Source: Saccharothrix ecbatanensis | GTDB lineage: Bacteria; Actinomycetota; Actinomycetes; Mycobacteriales; Pseudonocardiaceae | Length of the DNA stretch: 64,000 nt | Reading direction: 5' to 3' | Assembly: GCF_014205015.1 (NCBI RefSeq) | Contig: NZ_JACHMO010000001.1 | Span: 3,906,001-3,970,000, forward strand | Part shown: piece after piece, positions 60,994-64,000 of the stretch | Position numbering within the stretch: position 1 is the first letter of the stretch | How the letters are laid out: each line of letters starts with the position of its first letter | Made by a program: the position numbers and the translations under genes | Notes under the pieces: model-generated | The model's input: only the letters and a program-made list of their open reading frames with translations | What the model was told of the DNA's origin: nothing | The model's database searches: none

Positions 60994-62379
60994 TCAGCCC
61001 CGGCCGATCTGGGCCTGCACCTCGGCGTCGGCCTTGGCCAGCAGGGCGGGCACGTCCGCGGCCTGGTCGGTGAGCAGCGTCTGCACCGTCTGGTCCAGGA
61101 TCTTGTAGACGTCCTGGGTGGACCGGGTCGGCTCGGTGACCAGCGGCTGGTCGAACATCTTCGACGTGTACGGCGTCATCTGGTCCAACGGCACGTTGAC
61201 GTACTGCCTGGTCCACTCCTGCTGCTTGTCGTAGGTCGCGCGGTCCACCACGGGCAGCGCCGGCACGCCGACGGGCTGGTTGGTCTCGGCCAGCGTCTTG
61301 GCGTCGGCGACGGCCGCCTCTTGGTCGGTCAGCTTGCCCATGTAGTAGAAGTCGATCCACTTCACGGCGGCTTCCTTGCTGCGTTCGCCGATCTTCGGGC
61401 TCACCACGGCCAGCGTGCCGCCGCCGAGCACGCCCGCGTCCGGCTTGTCCGCCAGAGGCAGGGCGGCGACGCCGTAGTCCTCGGCCTTGAGGCCGTTCTG
61501 GGTGACGAGGTTGCCGTAGTTGCCGCCGCCGGAGACGTACATGCCGATGCGGCCGGCGGCGAAGTCCTGGTTGATTCCCGCCCAGTCGTAGAGGAAGTTC
61601 GCGCCCATGCTGTTGTCCTCCCAGCGCATGGCGCGCAGGGTGTCGAGCACCCCGGTCATCTCCGGGGTGTCCACGGTGGCCTCGGCCTGGTCGCCGGTGA
61701 TCTTCTCGATGCGGCCGCCGAAGGCGTAGTCGAGCGTGGTGAGGATCCAGCCGCCGGTGTTGCCCGAGGTCATCTGGGCGTACCCGGTCTGGCCGGTGCG
61801 CTCGGTGATCTGCTTGGCCGCGGAGCGCACCTCGGCCCACGTCGTGGGCGGCTTGTCCGGGTCCAGTCCGGCCTGGGTGAACAGCGTGCGGTTGTAGTGC
61901 AGCGCCTGGCCGTAGGCGGCGATCGGCACCGCCCACTGCTTGCCGTCGGCGGCCTGGCCCGCCTTAGCCACGTTCGGGTTCAGCGAGGAGGCGTAGGGCA
62001 GTTTGGCGACCTGCTCGCTGACGTCGGCGATCTGCTTGCGCTCGATCAGGCCCCGGCCGTCGGTGAACGGCACGGTGAACACGTCGGGGATGGTGCCGCC
62101 GGCGAGCTGGGCGGTGAACGACGCGGCGGTCCAGGTGTACTCCCGGGTGCGGACGTCGACGTCGGTGTTCGCGGCCTCGAACTGCTCGGCGCGCTTGGTG
62201 AACGCGTCGATCGCGGCCTTCTCCAGGCCCGCGTCCATCGCGACGGTGATGACGACCTTGCCGTCGGCGCCCACCTGGTCGTCGGGATCGGAACCGCACG
62301 CGGTCAGGACCAAGGGCAGCACGATCGCCGCGGTCGTCAGTCTGGTCAGCAGTGGCCTTGCGGCGGAGGACTTCATCAT
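60994..62379 (-). CDS. sugar ABC transporter binding lipoprotein
   Basis: A 461-residue lipoprotein (signal LLTRLTTAAIVLPLVLTACG, lipobox LTAC). The mature protein has the family-1 solute-binding fold (GTIPDVFTVPFTDGRGLIER, ALHYNRTLFTQAGLDPDKPP, YDWAGINQDFAAGRIGMYVS). GAAGGAAAG precedes the ATG pair at 62379/62376. It is the first gene of the importer and lies just after the GH13 gene, pointing to alpha-glucoside or malto-/nigero-oligosaccharide uptake; substrate is inferred. Confidence 0.9.
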   Translation of the reverse strand: MMKSSAARPLLTRLTTAAIVLPLVLTACGSDPDDQVGADGKVVITVAMDAGLEKAAIDAFTKRAEQFEAANTDVDVRTREYTWTAASFTAQLAGGTIPDVFTVPFTDGRGLIERKQIADVSEQVAKLPYASSLNPNVAKAGQAADGKQWAVPIAAYGQALHYNRTLFTQAGLDPDKPPTTWAEVRSAAKQITERTGQTGYAQMTSGNTGGWILTTLDYAFGGRIEKITGDQAEATVDTPEMTGVLDTLRAMRWEDNSMGANFLYDWAGINQDFAAGRIGMYVSGGGNYGNLVTQNGLKAEDYGVAALPLADKPDAGVLGGGTLAVVSPKIGERSKEAAVKWIDFYYMGKLTDQEAAVADAKTLAETNQPVGVPALPVVDRATYDKQQEWTRQYVNVPLDQMTPYTSKMFDQPLVTEPTRSTQDVYKILDQTVQTLLTDQAADVPALLAKADAEVQAQIGRG

Positions 62380-62387
62380 CTTTCCTT

Positions 62388-62413
62388 CGGGTTGATCAGG
62401 CGGGTTGATCAGG
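62388..62413. repeat. tandem 13-bp duplication over the GH13 stop
   Basis: CGGGTTGATCAGG occurs twice in direct succession (62388-62400, 62401-62413). The second copy contains the GH13 stop codon on the minus strand. It looks like a recent slippage duplication in the gene junction. Confidence 0.75.
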
Positions 62414-64000
62414 CACGCAGCCAGGCGGCGGCGTCGGCGGGCAGGTGGTCACCGTCGAGGTCGACGCTGGTCAGCAGCACCTCGTGGTGGTCGGGCAGCG
62501 GCACCGGCGCGGTGCCGAGGTTGACGACGCACACGACGTCGTCGCGGGTGAAGGCCAGCACGTCCTCGGTGCTGTCCAACCAGGAGAAGCGCTCCCCGCA
62601 CAGCCCGGGTTCGGACCGACGCAGGGCCAGGGTTGCCCGGTAGAGGGCCAGCATGGAACGCGGGTCCCGGTCCTGCGCCTCCACCGAGCGCTCGCCCCAC
62701 CCGGCGGCCGGCTGCGGCAGCCAGGCAGGGGCGCCCGACCCGTCCGGGCTGAACCCGAACGAGTGACCTGAGCGGGTCCACGGCAACGGCACGCGGCACC
62801 CGTCGCGCCCGGGATCGGTGCGACCGGAGCGGAAGTGCATGGGATCCTGCAACGCCTCCAGCGGCAGGTCCTCCACCTCCGGCAGTCCCAGCTCGTCGCC
62901 CTGGTAGACGTACAGCGCGCCGGGCAGCGCCGCGGTCAGCAGCGCCGCCGCGCGGGCCCGTCGCTCCCCGAGTGCCAGGTCGGTCGGCGTGCCGAACCGC
63001 TTGGTGGCGAAGGAGAACGAGCTGTCCTCACGGCCGTACCGGGTCACCGGGCGGGTGACGTCGTGGTTGGACAGCACCCACGTGGGCGGCGCGCCGACCG
63101 GGGCGTGAGCGTCCAAGGTGGACTGGATCGACTCGCGCAGCTCCTTGGCCTCCCACGGGCGGCCCATGAAGTCGAAGTTGAACGCCGAGTGCATCTCGTC
63201 CGCACGCAGGTAGCGGGCGAAACGCTGCTGGTCGTCCAGCCAGATCTCCCCCACCAGCACGCGCGGCTCGGAGTAGGAGTCGGCCACCCCGCGCCAGCCG
63301 CGGTAGATGTCGTGCAGCTCGTCGCGGTCGATGAACGGGTGCCCGCCCGCCTCGTAGGTCTGCGGCACCTCGGGCAGCGCCGGGTCCTTGACCGGCATCG
63401 ACGCCGAGTCGACCCGGATGCCCGCCACGCCCCGGTCGAACCAGAACCGCAGCACGTCCTCGTGCTCGCGCCGCACGTCCGGGTGGTTCCAGTTCAGGTC
63501 CGGCTGTTCGGGTGCGAACAGGTGCAGGTACCACTGGCCGTCCGGCACCCGCGTCCAGGTGCCGCCCGCGAAGCTCGACACCCAGTCCGTCGGCGGCAGC
63601 TCGCCGTGCTCGCCCCGGCCTTCGCGGAACCAGAAACGCTCCCGTTCCGGCGAACCGGGCCCGGCCGCCAGCGCCGCCTTGAACCACTCGTGCTCGCTGG
63701 AGACGTGGTTCGGAACGACGTCGACGATCGTGCGGATGCCCATCCGGGCGGCGTCCGCGATCAGCTCCTCGGCGTCGGCCAGCGTGCCGAACGCCGGGTC
63801 GATGGCCCGGTAGTCGGCCACGTCGTAGCCGCCGTCGGCCAGCGGCGAGGCGTACCACGGGGTGAACCAGATCGCGTCCACGCCCAGGTCGCGCAGGTGG
63901 GGCAGCCTGTCTCGGACGCCGTTGAGGTCGCCGGTGCCGTCGCCGTTCGAGTCGGCGAAGCTGCGCGGGTAGATCTGGTAGATCACCGCGCCGCGCCACC
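62409..64000 (-). CDS. GH13 alpha-glucosidase (5' end outside window)
   Basis: The C-terminal ~530 residues of a GH13 oligo-glucosidase. The visible start (WRGAVIYQIYPRSFADSNGD) is the usual N-terminal motif, so only a few residues are missing. The four conserved regions are present: DVVPNHVSSEH; GIRVDSASMP (Asp nucleophile); VGEIWLDD (Glu acid/base); LSNHDVTR (third Asp). No signal peptide is visible, so it would act in the cytoplasm on imported alpha-glucosides. It directly precedes the importer genes (29 bases). Family members include oligo-1,6-glucosidase and alpha-1,3-/1,4-glucosidases; QPDLNWNHPDV fits the GH13 oligosaccharide group. The linkage preference is not readable from sequence alone. 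Confidence 0.88.
   Translation of the reverse strand, partial: WRGAVIYQIYPRSFADSNGDGTGDLNGVRDRLPHLRDLGVDAIWFTPWYASPLADGGYDVADYRAIDPAFGTLADAEELIADAARMGIRTIVDVVPNHVSSEHEWFKAALAAGPGSPERERFWFREGRGEHGELPPTDWVSSFAGGTWTRVPDGQWYLHLFAPEQPDLNWNHPDVRREHEDVLRFWFDRGVAGIRVDSASMPVKDPALPEVPQTYEAGGHPFIDRDELHDIYRGWRGVADSYSEPRVLVGEIWLDDQQRFARYLRADEMHSAFNFDFMGRPWEAKELRESIQSTLDAHAPVGAPPTWVLSNHDVTRPVTRYGREDSSFSFATKRFGTPTDLALGERRARAAALLTAALPGALYVYQGDELGLPEVEDLPLEALQDPMHFRSGRTDPGRDGCRVPLPWTRSGHSFGFSPDGSGAPAWLPQPAAGWGERSVEAQDRDPRSMLALYRATLALRRSEPGLCGERFSWLDSTEDVLAFTRDDVVCVVNLGTAPVPLPDHHEVLLTSVDLDGDHLPADAAAWLRA

Noticed and set aside
1..64000. CRISPR array
   Set aside because: No regularly spaced direct repeats seen; tandem repeats found are the short units at 10477 and 62388 and protein-coding module repeats.

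Overview
The window is very GC-rich (roughly 70 %) with the codon use, secreted multi-domain glycan-active proteins and RHS/NACHT repertoire of a filamentous actinomycete. I would guess a member of the Pseudonocardiales (Lentzea/Lechevalieria/Saccharothrix-like), but that placement is inference. Three blocks can be told apart: a left glycan locus (1-9.2 kb), a mobile/conflict block (9.2-45 kb) and a right glycan locus (46.9-64 kb).

Left glycan locus. A divergently transcribed sugar-binding lipoprotein (cut by the window edge) and a ROK-family repressor precede three co-directional glycosidase genes: a GH127-type beta-L-arabinofuranosidase, a GH42-type beta-galactosidase or arabinopyranosidase, and a clan GH-A-like hydrolase with C-terminal carbohydrate-binding modules. 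Related GCATGTTG-CAAA motifs lie in the divergent region and just before GH127, which suggests one regulon for uptake and hydrolysis of arabinose/galactose-containing plant glycans.

Mobile/conflict block. A decayed IS3 element and a small XRE regulator lead into a repeated architecture. A large serine recombinase of type A (+), a cargo gene on the minus strand, and a large serine recombinase of type B (+) occur at 10.8-15.0 kb, and again at 37.6-44.8 kb directly beside a tRNA-Leu(GAG) gene. A partial copy of the tRNA-Leu 3' end also follows the first type-B gene, and a third type-B gene survives as an N-terminal stub at 31.7 kb. Between them lie a membrane pentapeptide-repeat protein, a 2121-residue RHS polymorphic toxin with an overlapping candidate immunity gene, an 1819-residue secreted protein with a degenerate SGNH domain split by a LamG domain, a lipoprotein and a giant NACHT-HEAT protein with an RHIM-like N-terminal motif. 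The cargo of the second recombinase pair is a lower-GC protein with an N-terminal DUF4365/PD-(D/E)xK-like domain and a C-terminal PIN-like domain. The simplest reading is one or more islands accreted at tRNA-Leu by paired serine recombinases and carrying conflict genes. A truncated, frameshifted menC lies just beyond the tRNA.

Right glycan locus. All supported genes are on the minus strand. Three neighbouring secreted proteins (ThuA + DUF1080, PQQ-type sugar dehydrogenase + PKD, PA14 + beta-propeller) end in almost the same ricin-type lectin. They are followed by a GH76-type alpha-1,6-mannanase with a LacI-type operator, a GH87-type alpha-1,3-glucanase with three N-terminal carbohydrate-binding modules, two ABC permeases, their binding lipoprotein and a GH13 alpha-glucosidase cut by the window edge. 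Together these look like secretion, import and intracellular cleavage of alpha-glucan and mannan from fungal or microbial cell walls. No ABC ATPase is present, as is usual for actinobacterial sugar importers that share a remote MsiK-like ATPase.
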